A stretch of 64,000 nucleotides of DNA from G965218495 sp965262785. Its GTDB lineage: Bacteria; Bacteroidota; Rhodothermia; Rhodothermales; Bin80. The stretch covers positions 1,054,001 through 1,118,000 of the forward strand of contig OZ253559.1 in NCBI GenBank assembly GCA_965262785.1, in the 5' to 3' direction. The notes under the pieces were generated by a model, which was not told the origin of the DNA, searched no databases, and saw only the letters and a list, made by a program, of their open reading frames with translations. A program made the translations under genes and the position numbers. Each line of letters starts with the position of its first letter. Position 1 is the first letter of the stretch. Shown piece by piece: positions 26,618 through 37,002 of the stretch.

Positions 26618-27493
26618 ATGCTATCACTGGCCTCCATTCTTGCATTATTCACGGCACTCGCGAGTCCTTCGGTGCTCCTTATCTCTGGGCAAAACAACCA
26701 TGACTGGGAGCGAACGACGCCACAGCTTAAGGCAATCCTGCAGGCCACAGACCTGTTTGAGGTCACGGTATCCCTCACGCCGCCAAAGGGTGCAGAGGCT
26801 ACGACTTGGGATGCGTGGCGCCCGGACTTTGGTGCTTACGATGTGGTGGTTTTGACTTACAATGGAGAGATGTGGCCGGAGGCCGTTAAGGCCGACTTCG
26901 AAGCGTATGTGGCAGGAGGTGGCGCGGTGCTGGTTCAGCATGCGGCCAACAATCCGTTTCGGGGCTGGGAAGCATTTGAGTCTATGGTGGGGCTTCTATG
27001 GCGCGGCGCCAACGCTGGTAGTGGGGCCTACCTGGACGAAAAGGGTGCAATGGTGCATGTGCCTGCGGGGGAGGGCCGGGGCGCAGGGCACGGCAGGCTG
27101 CACGACTGGCAGATAATGACCCGCGACGCGATGCACCCTATTATGCAGGGCTTGCCTCCGGTGTGGATGCATCCGCATGACGAGCTGTACCACGGCCAGC
27201 GCGGCCCGGCGGAGAATATGAATGTCCTTGCGACTGCATGGTCGGACCCGGAGCATGGTGGCACTGGAGAACATGAGCTCATGGTGTGGTGGATTCCTTT
27301 TGGAGAAGGCAAGGTGTTGACGCTACTCCCGGGGCACCTCTGGGGCGGCCAGGAAGACGATCGCGCCCTGCGGTGCGCGGGCTTTCAGACGCTATTGCAG
27401 CGCAGCGTGCAGTGGCTGGCGACGGGCGAGGTGACGTTGCCTATACCAGAAGACTTTCCGACGGCTGAGGTGTCCAGCGTACGCTCCAAGTAG
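26618..27493 (+). CDS. ThuA-domain protein
   Basis: 291 residues with a short hydrophobic leader (L-S-L-A-S-I-L-A-L-F-T-A-L) and then the ThuA-like glutamine-amidotransferase-type fold: V-L-L-I-S-G-Q-N-N-H-D-W, D-V-V-V-L-T-Y-N-G-E-M-W, G-G-A-V-L-V-Q-H-A-A-N-N, H-D-E-L-Y and L-P-G-H-L-W-G-G. The start at 26618 is the first Met that gives a leader. ThuA proteins in Bacteroidota and Planctomycetota are linked to sugar metabolism (trehalose utilisation) but their chemistry is unsettled. It is convergent with a second, more distant ThuA gene and divergent from the FAD-oxidase operon. Confidence 0.87.
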   Translation: MLSLASILALFTALASPSVLLISGQNNHDWERTTPQLKAILQATDLFEVTVSLTPPKGAEATTWDAWRPDFGAYDVVVLTYNGEMWPEAVKADFEAYVAGGGAVLVQHAANNPFRGWEAFESMVGLLWRGANAGSGAYLDEKGAMVHVPAGEGRGAGHGRLHDWQIMTRDAMHPIMQGLPPVWMHPHDELYHGQRGPAENMNVLATAWSDPEHGGTGEHELMVWWIPFGEGKVLTLLPGHLWGGQEDDRALRCAGFQTLLQRSVQWLATGEVTLPIPEDFPTAEVSSVRSK

Positions 27494-27561
27494 CAGCGCA
27501 CAAAGGGTTGCCTAGCGCGAGATCATCACCCAAGCTGCTTGACGAATCCCATACACCTGCG

Positions 27562-28500
27562 CTAAAGGTCACCCGGACGCATTCCAGGCTTAAACTTGTC
27601 GCCGAAGCCGGAATTGTTAGGCTCGAACGGCGAAGCCAGCTCGGCGTTGGCACCGTCCTGCGGCACTTCATGGCCCAGCGCCCAGAGAATCCCATTCAGG
27701 GCGAGGCGTCGCATGGAGGCTTCTCTGAAGTCGTACGGGTGGCCCAGCGTTGTAAAGAACACACGTGCTGAGGTGCCCGACGCTCCCGTATAGGTCTTGG
27801 TCCATGCTACGGGATTGGTTAGCGGAAATCTGTCAAGGCGATTGTTGTTGGCGTGGCCGGACTTCAGTGCGCGGCCCACTAGAAGTGGCTCGCTGTCTCC
27901 GTAGAGCTCGTAGTCGCCACCGTGGACATGGTACAGCCACGAGTATGCCTGAAACGGCTCCACGCCGCTGAGCACGGGGTGGTCGACCACGTTCTCAATC
28001 AGCGTCACGTCCGTGAGCGGGTTGGCCCCGTCATCAAAGTGGCCGTGGTGCGTGATCCATTTCTGGCCGAAGACCTTGATGGGCCAGTCGTCGTTGAGGT
28101 GCGCACGCGTCGAGTCGTTCCTGTAAAGGAAGGCATGCGTAGCCGTTCGGAAGCCTGCCATGGGTTTGCCAGACTCCGCAAAGTCAAGAATGTATTGAGT
28201 CTGGCTGTCCGGGAGCGCCCTGAACCGAGTGAACATCACCATCATGTCCGCGTCTTCCAGTGCCTGGAGCCCGGCGATGTTGTCCAGCACATTCGGATCG
28301 ATGAATCCTTCGTCGTTGATCGCATAGAGCACGGTGGTCTGAAGGCCGTAGTCCCGCTCCAGGATTCTTGCGAGCATGGGCATGGATTCTTCTGATCGGT
28401 ACTCTTCATCACCGGTTACGAAGACGATATGGGCGGGAGGATCGGCCGCCTGCGGGGTCGCGCAGCCGGCGAGAAGGAGGGCAACGAATACGTAGCGCAT
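27562..28500 (-). CDS. ThuA-like lipoprotein
   Basis: 312 residues. The ATG at 28500 gives a compact lipoprotein signal with lipobox L-L-A-G-C (Cys13). The body follows the ThuA-like pattern: I-V-F-V-T-G-D-E-E-Y-R-S-E-E-S, D-A-D-M-M-V-M-F-T-R-F, G-K-P-M-A-G-F-R-T-A-T-H-A-F, Y-H-V-H-G-G and F-F-T-T-L-G-H-P-Y-D-F. The conserved H-A and T-L-G-H-P positions are present. It is probably exported and membrane-anchored, unlike most ThuA proteins. It faces the other ThuA gene tail to tail with 68 bp between them. Confidence 0.87.
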   Translation of the reverse strand: MRYVFVALLLAGCATPQAADPPAHIVFVTGDEEYRSEESMPMLARILERDYGLQTTVLYAINDEGFIDPNVLDNIAGLQALEDADMMVMFTRFRALPDSQTQYILDFAESGKPMAGFRTATHAFLYRNDSTRAHLNDDWPIKVFGQKWITHHGHFDDGANPLTDVTLIENVVDHPVLSGVEPFQAYSWLYHVHGGDYELYGDSEPLLVGRALKSGHANNNRLDRFPLTNPVAWTKTYTGASGTSARVFFTTLGHPYDFREASMRRLALNGILWALGHEVPQDGANAELASPFEPNNSGFGDKFKPGMRPGDL

Positions 28501-28708
28501 AGTAGCTGTAGTGAGCCTAGGCCGAAGGATGGCCCTCAAAGGTACGATAGGGTAGGGCTGAACGGCAATGGTGCGGATTTCCGCCTGCAGCAATACAGTT
28601 GGAGCAGGGGCAAGGTCTCGGGGGGCACACGTAAGAACTATCCGCTCCTTGATGAAATTCGGACTTATAGAGGTGGCGGACAGCCGGGTGTTTCAGGCCA
28701 CTGCATTC

Positions 28709-30633
28709 GTTACGTAGTGATTGCCCGAAAAAGGCCTATTGGGAGCAATATGCGGGCAGATTGTGGGTGGGCGGTAGGCTTGTAGTCGCGGTCAGGGGTG
28801 TCCGCAAAGCGCACAACCCCCGAATATGAGTGGATTTGGCACAAAGCTGCGGCCTTCAGCCAGCTTTTCATGCCATTGCACTACAAGCACGATATAGGTT
28901 TGCGCTCTCCCCACTGCAAGGAGTCTGGCTTGGTCCGGTGGCGGCGCTGGTAGGGCCTTACTGCGCCCTACTGCGTGCCTGGTACCACTTTCGTCGGCGC
29001 GCTTCCTTCTGTTTCAGAACCTGACCTATGCGGTGCACATTAGTGGCCACCACTACCAGTGCCAGCGTCCTGTCGAAGCCGGCCTTGCCATGGGTGCGCA
29101 CTAGTGACATGCCCCGGTGATGGAGGTTGTTGATCGCTGACTCTACGGCCGGGTGTTGACACCGGGCTGCCACGAAGTCCGGATGGGTCTCCCGCTCGCG
29201 GTCCGCTTTGCGGTGCCGCCCCTCTCGGGGCATCACGTTCAGGTCCAACAACTTGTCAAGCTGCTCGCGATTCTCTGGCGTGTAAAATCCCTTGTCCATG
29301 CTGCATGATGCCAGCGCCGGATAGCGCCGCTTCGCCTCTGCAAGGAACGGCACGATCATATCCTGGTCGCCGCCTTCGTGCTGCACGTGGTGGCGCAGAA
29401 TGAATTGATGCTGATCCTCCAACACGCACACCGGTACCCCCAGCTCTGCCATCACGCCCGCCTTCCCTTTGTTGATCCAGCGCGTGTGGGGCTCATGCAC
29501 AGAGAAGAGCTTCTGGCCGTGCGGAATCTTCTCGCCCTTGATCAAACGGCGCGATACCTGGTCTATCAGCTTGCCTCCAGTCCGCAAATACCACGACACC
29601 TCCGCGCTTTCAACATCGTTTTGCCTCAATATCGCTTGCGTAGCCGCTGCCTTAGACACGATAGTGCGGCAAAGTGCAAGGTAGTCTGCCACTTTCGATG
29701 CACTACGACACTGCCGGGAAGTGCGCACGCGATAAAAGGCGCGCTCTATTTTCTTGATCCAGGCCTGCGACTTGCGCCAGCCCGCTATCGCATGCTGCTG
29801 GCACAGACGCGCCAGCTTCCTGATCAGACGGCGCAGCGCATCCCACAGCAAACGGACATCAGTGGGCCACTCCACATGGGTCTTCGCAACCGCTGAGTCG
29901 GCCCGGCAGTGAAGCGGATCAGAGCTCTTGTGCTTCAACAGCTGATGCCCACGGGCCACCACCACCGCATTGATCTGCTGCAGCGCTTCCTCGGTAAGCA
30001 GACTCACGTTGTCAATAACGGTCTGCAGGCGATACTGGTGCTTATCTCCAAAATCTGCATGCCCCAGCATCTGGCGCAGCGCCGTGTGAAAGTTCGCCAA
30101 TTCTACCAGACGGTCGAAATCGCAGTCGAGCGCCTTCTGCAGCGTGCCTAAAACGAAGATCCGCCACAGACACAGTCCCGGGCGACCACGCCGCAAATTG
30201 ACCTTCGCGCCTAACTGCTCCCGCAGGATCGCGAACACCCGCTCGCGTGTCGCACGGTGCGTGAAGATGTCCTGCAGTCCACGGAGCGCAGCCGGAATAT
30301 CGTCTCTGGACCGAGGGTCAAAGCTGATCTCTCCAATGGGCGTGTGCCCAAGCTCAAACTGTGACTCGAAGATCGCGCGCATAGCAGTAAATCAGGCGAA
30401 TGTTGGGGCAAAAGCGTTCTAATCACGCCAATAACGGGCCTAAGATCGGACAATGACGCAACATTCGCCAAAACAACGTGCAACCGGAGTTGGGGCGATC
30501 GCCCTGAAAACACCCGCTCGGGGCACTATAATGCCCGATTTGTTGCCGTTCTCACCCGTACATCCGCCCTATACTCCCAAAATTGCTGACCTGCAGAGCC
30601 CTTCACGTATTTTTCGGGCAACCACTACGTAAC
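28709..30633 (-). mobile_element. Complete ISNCY-type insertion sequence
   Basis: 1925-bp element bounded by 24-bp inverted repeats with one mismatch. The left copy (28709-28732) is GTTACGTAGTGA followed by TTGCCCGAAAAA. The right copy (30610-30633), read on the other strand, has G in place of the A at position 12. The outer half, TTACGTAG, is nearly palindromic. One intact transposase gene fills the middle. No clear target duplication is visible (left flank ACTGCATTC, right flank TGCGGATTC), so the duplication size stays open. Confidence 0.85.
28958..30382 (-). CDS. ISNCY-type DDE transposase
   Basis: 474-residue transposase. The N-terminal half has an R-x-G-R-P-G-L dimerisation/DNA-binding segment; the middle shows R-A-D-S-A-V-A-K-T-H-V-E-W-P-T (first Asp), then M-D-K-G-F-Y-T-P-E-N (second Asp) and H-P-A-V-E-S-A-I-N-N-L (Glu), a DDE/IS5-like triad as in ISNCY-family (formerly IS1202-like) elements. 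The tail R-T-L-A-L-V-V-V-A-T-N is common in the family. The frame is intact and the ends are well preserved, so it may be active. Confidence 0.85.
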   Translation of the reverse strand: MRAIFESQFELGHTPIGEISFDPRSRDDIPAALRGLQDIFTHRATRERVFAILREQLGAKVNLRRGRPGLCLWRIFVLGTLQKALDCDFDRLVELANFHTALRQMLGHADFGDKHQYRLQTVIDNVSLLTEEALQQINAVVVARGHQLLKHKSSDPLHCRADSAVAKTHVEWPTDVRLLWDALRRLIRKLARLCQQHAIAGWRKSQAWIKKIERAFYRVRTSRQCRSASKVADYLALCRTIVSKAAATQAILRQNDVESAEVSWYLRTGGKLIDQVSRRLIKGEKIPHGQKLFSVHEPHTRWINKGKAGVMAELGVPVCVLEDQHQFILRHHVQHEGGDQDMIVPFLAEAKRRYPALASCSMDKGFYTPENREQLDKLLDLNVMPREGRHRKADRERETHPDFVAARCQHPAVESAINNLHHRGMSLVRTHGKAGFDRTLALVVVATNVHRIGQVLKQKEARRRKWYQARSRAQ

Positions 30634-32168
30634 TGCGGATTCTAGTTTGGGCCACGGTGCGAGAAGGATCTTAGCGCCGATTACGCGCCCAAAACCGACT
30701 TCGATCTCTCAGCGTCCTTTGGCTGCTTAGCGTCGACCACGCAGCAAACCTTCCAGCTTGTGACTGTCTCAAGTTGCGGGGCAATGATGCTTTTTACATA
30801 CTCGAGGACGTTGTTGCTTCGCATGCTCACGCGTACCCACATGGCCGGTCGAACGCAGTACTGATAGATGCAACTACCGTCACCGCAGGAGGCAATTCCA
30901 TTGAAGGTACAAGGGTGGGGGTAGGATCGTGGCACATAGTCTCGAAGTCTCGCCGCGTCCACTGATCACGGGAATCTGGTGCTCAAATCGAACGGCTCGC
31001 CACATCCGATTGAAGCGAAGCACTCATGTGCAGGCCAGTGCGAACTTACCGATCGGCTAATCCCGACCTCTTCCTCGGTTCAAGCTGCTTGCGGCAATGT
31101 TCGAGTCAACTCGGTCTTGTGCGCACTTTGACCTCGGCGCGCAAAACGAGACCAAGTACTTCGGCATGGTCGATAAAGTGCTCTAATCTCATGGACTGCC
31201 CGCAGACATGAATCGGAGCAGAGTGTGCCGATGGGCTGCCAGTGGCAGCTAGCCTTAGTGACACCCTCTATTGGCAGGTGTGTTTCCGGGACGGCTTCCT
31301 GAATCCCGCCACCACTTGGCATTCATTCTGCACCGTTTAGATGCCAGACCCCGAACAAGTGGAAGTTTCAACTCTTCGGCATTCGCCAGATGTCAGTCAT
31401 GGTGTACGCGCACACACTTTCCGGCTGGCCTTTTGCTGATGCGCGTCGCAGAGCAGGAACTAACTCACACCCTGGTCCAAGATGCAGGCGCAACGGGCAT
31501 ATGAGAGCGCCGACCCTCAATGGCCCTCGCAAAGGCTAAGGCCGAATTCGAATTACTGACCCAAGTGTATCGGAGAGGGCAAAGAATTAGTCGCCAGCAA
31601 CGGTCATGTACCGCCATAGACCTGGTGTATCGAACGAGTAAATTGCAAGATCCGTCGTCAGCAGAGTATACATCGGTGACGTTGGCGCCTCGCTCGGAGG
31701 ACCGAGGGAACGAATCCAAACACAGATTTCCATTGGAATACGCTAGGATGCGTTTGGCCGCGACACCGCCATTTCCACGATCGGTGTTCCCGCAATAGAC
31801 CTCGACGAAGGTGAGTTGAAGTTGCATAGCGCCTCAGTGCGGTTATGCATAGTAGTTGCCTACAGTAGCCTCACGAATGGCTTGAGACAACTCACCAATC
31901 GCTCATTCTTGCCCAACTTGGCATTCATGAATAGGATGGGAACTTGAATTGCCGGTCTTGCTTGAACTTGAGTCGCCGGGTCAGAAAGGGTTGAGCCCAC
32001 TGTGCCACAGGGCAACAATGCACCAGAAAGCAGACCCCGACTTGAGGCAACAGACGCCGTTGCGACACTTTCCATATGCAGCCACATTCGCTCTAGCAAA
32101 GCAACCAGGCTTCAAGGAACGGCGGTCTCGGGGCATGCAGTGAAGTAGTTTGGTTCAGACCTCCCGAT
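30634..32168. other. Long stretch without a supported gene
   Basis: 1.5 kb between the ISNCY element and the TonB receptor gene. The longest frames (minus 31465-31827 and 30681-30962) show no recognisable domain, and none has a convincing start or neighbour. It is probably decayed DNA. Confidence 0.5.
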
Positions 32169-34517
32169 ATGGCGCGTGTAAAAGCCTGGGCACTAGTGCT
32201 GGTCCTGCTGAGCTTCGCAGGGGCTATTGGTACGCTGGATCTGGCAGCGCAGGTGCACACCTTGAGCGGCTATGTGGAAGACGCAACGAGCGGTGAGCGC
32301 ATTCCGGGAGCGGCCCTTTATGTGTCGGAGCTGGGCACTGGTGCAACCTCGAACCAATTTGGCTTTTACAGCCTGACCGTCAAATCCGCAACGGTCCGTT
32401 TCGTGGTTTCGCACCTGGCGTATGAGCCCGTACCGTTTGAAGTGTCGCTCACGGCGGATTCCACGCTCCTGATTCTGATGACGCCGCGCGTGATTGGGCT
32501 GGACCAGGTCGAGGTGGTCGCGGAGGGCGAATCGTCTGTAGAGGCGATCCAGATGAGCTTGCATGATGTCCAGATACACCAGATCGAAACCCTGCCTGTC
32601 TTCCTGGGAGAGGTGGACATTCAAAAGACCTTGCAGCTGCTGCCCGGCGTGCAGTCAGGCACCGAAGGCACAACCGGGCTCTACGTGCGCGGAGGCCGTC
32701 CCGACCAGAACCTGATCCTGATGGACGGCGTGCCACTCTACAACCCGGCACACATCTTTGGCTTCCTGAGCGTCTTCAACGCGCCGGCTATGAAACGAGT
32801 GGAGTTCATAAAAGGGGCCTTCCCCGCCCGTTACGGCGGGCGCCTCTCATCCGTGGTGAACTACACCATGAAGGAAGGCAACCTTAAAGAGTTCGCAGGT
32901 GAAGCGGGCATTGGCATACTCTCCTCGCGTGTGATGGTGGAAGGGCCTATTAAGAGAGAAAAAGCATCGTTTGTTGTTTCCGCAAGGCGGAGCTATCTGG
33001 ATGCGATCGTGGCGCCATTTGTCACCGACGGGTCTGAAAGGCCCGTGCTCTATTTTTACGATCTGAATGCAAAAGCCAACGCGATTCTGTCGAAGCGGGA
33101 CCGCATCTACCTGAGTGGATTCTCCAGCCAAGACAAGTATGGAGGAGTTGTTGAGGATTCGGACGACAGAATCGAGGCCAACCTCCGTTGGCACAATCGT
33201 CTGGTTTCACTACGCTGGAATCATCAGTTCAGTGACCGAATGTTTGCCAACACGCTGTTAGGCGGCACCAACTACGAAATGCTGAACCGAACCTACCAAA
33301 GGGACGACTACGACAACGGCCGGACCATCTTTACCTCGAAGTATCGGTCGGAAATCGTCGACTGGATCGGGAAGGTGGACTTCGAATACGTCCATAGCCT
33401 GCGGCACTACGTGCGCTTTGGTGCGGAAGGGGTTATCCACCACTTTAATCCCGGTACCGCAAGCGCGCGCTTTCAGGATTTCAATTCTAAGATTGACGCT
33501 TCCTTTAAGTCGGCCGCGGGCAAGCTGCGCTCAACAGAGATTGCTGCCTACGCCGAAGATGAAACCCGGCTGGGCAGCAGGGTCCGTGCCACTATTGGCA
33601 TTCGCTTCTCATCGTACTTTGCTGAAGGCGCGACCTATAGCGGCATTGAGCCGCGCCTCGCGGCCAACATTCGTCTCACCGAAACTATGGCCGCGAAGGC
33701 GTCCTGGGCCTGGGCGAATCAGTACGTTCACCTGCTCACGCAAGGCGCCGTGACTCTGCCGACTGACATATGGGTGCCAACCCTTGACTCCGTAGAGCCG
33801 CAACGGGGATACCAGGCGGCCTTAGGCCTAGTGAGGGCATTCAATGGCAATGCATTTGAGCTCTCACTTGAAACGTACTTCAAGCGCCTCAATAACTACC
33901 TGGAATATGAAGAAGGCTCAAGCACGTTTGAGTCGGCCAGCCTTTCATGGACGGACTTTATCGAAAAGGGCAGTGGTGACGCCTACGGGCTGGAGTTGTT
34001 TTTGCAAAAGAAGACGGGTCGCCTAACCGGCTGGGCTGCCTATACGCTGGCCAAGGCTACGCGAACGTTTGAGAAACTGAACAGAGGCAAGCCTTTCCCA
34101 GACGGCTTTGATCGGCGCCACGATGTTGCGATCGTTGGGCAGTACAACCTCACGCGAACGGTCTTGGTGTCAGCGAACTGGATTTATGGAAGCGGTTATC
34201 CGGTATGGGTGCCGGTAGGGCGATTCAATGCCAGAGATCATCTAGATGACGGTTCGGACTATAACTATTCGACTGTGGTGGACTACGGCCCCGCCAACAG
34301 CGCGCGAGCCCCTGCGTCCCATCGGCTCGATGTGAGTTCCCAGATCCGATTCGACCGGAGCTGGGGCGGGCACGCCGTCGTCGTTGGTTGCTACAACATT
34401 TATGCTCGGCAGAATCCCATGATCGTCTTCTCCGAAATAGAAGGTGACGAAGTCACGTTCAAACAGCTTAGCCTGCTTCGGATCGTGCCTTCCATTTCCT
34501 ACCAGATTCGATTCTAG
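32169..34517 (+). CDS. TonB-dependent receptor with N-terminal carboxypeptidase-like domain
   Basis: 782-residue outer-membrane receptor. A signal peptide (to about residue 27, ending L-A-A-Q) is followed by a CarboxypepD_reg-like beta-sandwich (G-Y-V-E-D-A-T-S-G-E-R-I-P-G-A, about 34-115), a plug domain with L-P-G-V-Q-S-G-T-E-G-T-T-G-L-Y-V-R-G-G and D-Q-N-L-I-L-M-D-G-V-P-L-Y-N-P, and a 22-strand-type barrel ending in an aromatic C-terminal residue (Q-I-R-F). In Bacteroidota such receptors import siderophores, cobalamin or oligomers; the substrate is unknown. The DUF4249 gene starts 4 bp after its stop, a recurrent pairing in the phylum. Confidence 0.93.
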   Translation: MARVKAWALVLVLLSFAGAIGTLDLAAQVHTLSGYVEDATSGERIPGAALYVSELGTGATSNQFGFYSLTVKSATVRFVVSHLAYEPVPFEVSLTADSTLLILMTPRVIGLDQVEVVAEGESSVEAIQMSLHDVQIHQIETLPVFLGEVDIQKTLQLLPGVQSGTEGTTGLYVRGGRPDQNLILMDGVPLYNPAHIFGFLSVFNAPAMKRVEFIKGAFPARYGGRLSSVVNYTMKEGNLKEFAGEAGIGILSSRVMVEGPIKREKASFVVSARRSYLDAIVAPFVTDGSERPVLYFYDLNAKANAILSKRDRIYLSGFSSQDKYGGVVEDSDDRIEANLRWHNRLVSLRWNHQFSDRMFANTLLGGTNYEMLNRTYQRDDYDNGRTIFTSKYRSEIVDWIGKVDFEYVHSLRHYVRFGAEGVIHHFNPGTASARFQDFNSKIDASFKSAAGKLRSTEIAAYAEDETRLGSRVRATIGIRFSSYFAEGATYSGIEPRLAANIRLTETMAAKASWAWANQYVHLLTQGAVTLPTDIWVPTLDSVEPQRGYQAALGLVRAFNGNAFELSLETYFKRLNNYLEYEEGSSTFESASLSWTDFIEKGSGDAYGLELFLQKKTGRLTGWAAYTLAKATRTFEKLNRGKPFPDGFDRRHDVAIVGQYNLTRTVLVSANWIYGSGYPVWVPVGRFNARDHLDDGSDYNYSTVVDYGPANSARAPASHRLDVSSQIRFDRSWGGHAVVVGCYNIYARQNPMIVFSEIEGDEVTFKQLSLLRIVPSISYQIRF

Positions 34518-34521
34518 AGCC

Positions 34522-35403
34522 ATGCATAGGAAGCTATGCCTTGCCTTACTGGTGGTGCTTTGCGCCTGCGAAAGCGTCATTGAAGTGGACATAGACAGCC
34601 AGTACTCTTCGCAACTCGTAGTGGACGGTGCATTCAGAGCAGATAGTAGCTGGGTCATTCGCCTGACGAAAAGCATACCATTCGGCTCCAGCTTCGATGA
34701 TGTGGATATCGCTATCGAAAACGCGACGCTCCAGCTCTCAGATAGCCAGGGGTACTCCGAATTCCTGGCTCACATTGATGCGGGATTCTACATTTCTCCG
34801 AGTGGCTATCGTCCTGCGGCCGGCGTCAATTACTACTTGCGCGCAGAGGCTGAATCGCTGCCGGAAGTGGCCGCTTCGTCCACCATTCCCCTCGCACAGG
34901 TGGAGATAGTAGACGCTACGGCCTCTTCGAATGGCGAATCACACCTGCGCTTTGCGGTTAAGGACACCCCGGGGAAGCACTATTTCCGACTGGTGCTCTG
35001 GCAGTTGACTCAGCGGCCTGACGACGATCCTGAACGCGTCCGCTTGAGATTTAACAGCAACAACAGAATTCTTCGCGAATACATAGACCAAGTTGGTGAC
35101 GCATCGGTATTCAATACCGATCGCGACTTCAGAAGGGCCTTTTTCTCGGATGAACTATTTGAAGATGGTACAATTGAGCTCGCTATCACGCACCAAGGGG
35201 ACGGCGACATGTTCGAGCTTGAGCTGGTACTGATGAGTCAAGCGTTTTTTGGTTACCAGCGCTCACTCGCCCGTCATGGCCGATTTGGTGGCGGATTCGA
35301 AAGTCGGCCTACCCCAGTGTATTCCAACGTCGAAAGCGGGCTCGGTGTTTTTGCGGGTTACGACGTTCTGACGCTTCCTTTTGGACACGGAGGCGGCCAG
35401 TAG
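34522..35403 (+). CDS. DUF4249 lipoprotein
   Basis: 293-residue lipoprotein; the ATG at 34522 gives lipobox V-L-C-A-C (Cys16). The mature start C-E-S-V-I-E-V-D-I and the phrase L-V-V-D-G-A-F-R-A-D are typical of DUF4249, a Bacteroidota family of envelope lipoproteins encoded directly downstream of TonB-dependent receptors. It probably sits on the outer membrane as an accessory of the receptor (inference). Beta-strand-rich throughout, no catalytic motif visible. Confidence 0.87.
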   Translation: MHRKLCLALLVVLCACESVIEVDIDSQYSSQLVVDGAFRADSSWVIRLTKSIPFGSSFDDVDIAIENATLQLSDSQGYSEFLAHIDAGFYISPSGYRPAAGVNYYLRAEAESLPEVAASSTIPLAQVEIVDATASSNGESHLRFAVKDTPGKHYFRLVLWQLTQRPDDDPERVRLRFNSNNRILREYIDQVGDASVFNTDRDFRRAFFSDELFEDGTIELAITHQGDGDMFELELVLMSQAFFGYQRSLARHGRFGGGFESRPTPVYSNVESGLGVFAGYDVLTLPFGHGGGQ

Positions 35404-35589
35404 CCTGGAAATGTGAGGAGCAGAGTCCCCAAGCTCCGCGCGACATGACAAGCCGCAGCCGGGTGGTTCAAATTAGATTCTTAACGCGCTGCGACCATCG
35501 GAGACGGGTGCGGCGCCAGGCGGCATGGAGCGAGGGTTTTCATCAGGGCTTTACCGATATTAGCCCGAGCCTCCTTCCGCCGAGTAGCT

Positions 35590-36999
35590 ATGCGCCTTAG
35601 TCTCCTGATACTGGCATGGATCTGCGCCGCCTGCCAGACTGACGTGCGTGAAGAAGGTCCGCTCAACGTGTTGGTGCTGTATACCGATGATCAGCGCTTC
35701 AACACGATAGCAGCTCTCGGCAACGTGGAAATCATCACACCCAACATGGACCGGTTGGTTCGCGAAGGCACCGCCTTTACGCGCACATTCACGATGGGAA
35801 GCCTCAGGCCTGCGCTCTGCGTGCCGAGCCGTGCCATGCTGATGACAGGTCGCCCTCTTTTCGGCCTGTTGAACGGAGGGGGTACCATCCCGGCCGAGCA
35901 TGTCATGATGCCGGAGCTCCTGCGAATGGCGGGCTATAGGACATTCGCAACAGGTAAATGGCACAACGACCGCGCGGCATTCGCACGCGCCTTTCAGACT
36001 GCCGATAACATTTATTTTGGGGGTATGCACGGGCCAAGTCACGGCGGGCATGAGGCGCCTTTGCTCAACGCGTTTGACTCCACCGGCACCTATGCCAGGG
36101 AGGATCGGCGCTCGGTCGAAGGCTTTTCCAGTACGCTATATGCCGATGCGGCGATTGAATTCCTTCGCCAGCCACACGGCGAGCCCTTCTTTGCGTACGT
36201 CTCGTTCACCTCGCCACACGATCCGCGCACGCCGCCGCCGCCATATGACAGCTGGTACAGTCCGGCTACGGTGTCTACGCCACCTAATTTCATGCCAGTG
36301 CACCCCTTCGACACTGGGGGGCTGAGGATTCGTGGTGAGTTGCTGCGCGAACACCCGCGCACAGAGCAAATCGCTCGGGAGGAACTTGCCTTGTACTACG
36401 GCATGATCAGCGAGGTTGACGCGCAGATTGGTCGTATCCTGGACGTGCTGGACGAAACGAACTTACGCGCCCGTACGCTGATTGTATTTGCCGGAGACAA
36501 TGGTTTGGCAGTAGGTAGCCACGGCCTGCTGGCTAAGCAGAGCCTATATGATCACAGCCTGCGTGTCCCGCTCGTCTTTGCGGGGCCTGGCATCCCGCAG
36601 GGCGAGACGCGAGACGCCTTGGCGTATATCCACGACGTATTCCCTACGGTAGCTAGTGTTCTGGGACTTGAGCTACCGGCGACAGCCGGAGGGCATACCC
36701 TCCTGCCGAACATACAGGATGCAAATGCTCCCTCTCGCGAGGCCGTGTTCCTTTTGTACCGGAACCTGCAGCGCGGGGTACGCACGGCTGACAACTGGAA
36801 GCTTATCCAGTACAACGTGAACGGAGAGCGCACAGATCAGCTCTTCAATTTGAATGAGGATCCACACGAAGTGCGCAACCTCGCCGATGATCCAGATCTT
36901 TCGGACCGAAAGGCCGCCATGGAGGCGGAGCTCCTCAGGATTAGTCAACTCTACAACGACCCGCTGGACCTAACCGATTACAACTGGGGGAAGCAGTAG
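35590..36999 (+). CDS. Sulfatase-family lipoprotein
   Basis: 469-residue arylsulfatase-type hydrolase. A lipoprotein signal ends at I-C-A-A-C (Cys15). The N-terminal metal site reads Y-T-D-D-Q-R (D33, D34). The formylglycine motif C-V-P-S-R (Cys77) of type I sulfatases is present and would need oxidation by a formylglycine-generating enzyme or anSME, neither of which is in the window. Further landmarks are T-G-K-W-H and F-A-G-D-N-G-L, the latter with the second metal-site Asp-Asn. The substrate is probably a sulfated polysaccharide or glycan. It is a separate transcription unit from the receptor pair (186-bp gap) but could act on a substrate imported by it. Confidence 0.92.
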   Translation: MRLSLLILAWICAACQTDVREEGPLNVLVLYTDDQRFNTIAALGNVEIITPNMDRLVREGTAFTRTFTMGSLRPALCVPSRAMLMTGRPLFGLLNGGGTIPAEHVMMPELLRMAGYRTFATGKWHNDRAAFARAFQTADNIYFGGMHGPSHGGHEAPLLNAFDSTGTYAREDRRSVEGFSSTLYADAAIEFLRQPHGEPFFAYVSFTSPHDPRTPPPPYDSWYSPATVSTPPNFMPVHPFDTGGLRIRGELLREHPRTEQIAREELALYYGMISEVDAQIGRILDVLDETNLRARTLIVFAGDNGLAVGSHGLLAKQSLYDHSLRVPLVFAGPGIPQGETRDALAYIHDVFPTVASVLGLELPATAGGHTLLPNIQDANAPSREAVFLLYRNLQRGVRTADNWKLIQYNVNGERTDQLFNLNEDPHEVRNLADDPDLSDRKAAMEAELLRISQLYNDPLDLTDYNWGKQ

Positions 37000-37002
37000 G
37001 TC

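Noticed and set aside
31465..31827. 120-codon minus-strand frame in the 30.6-32.2 kb gap
   Set aside because: No recognisable domain, mixed codon usage and no neighbour; kept as unassigned DNA rather than called a gene.
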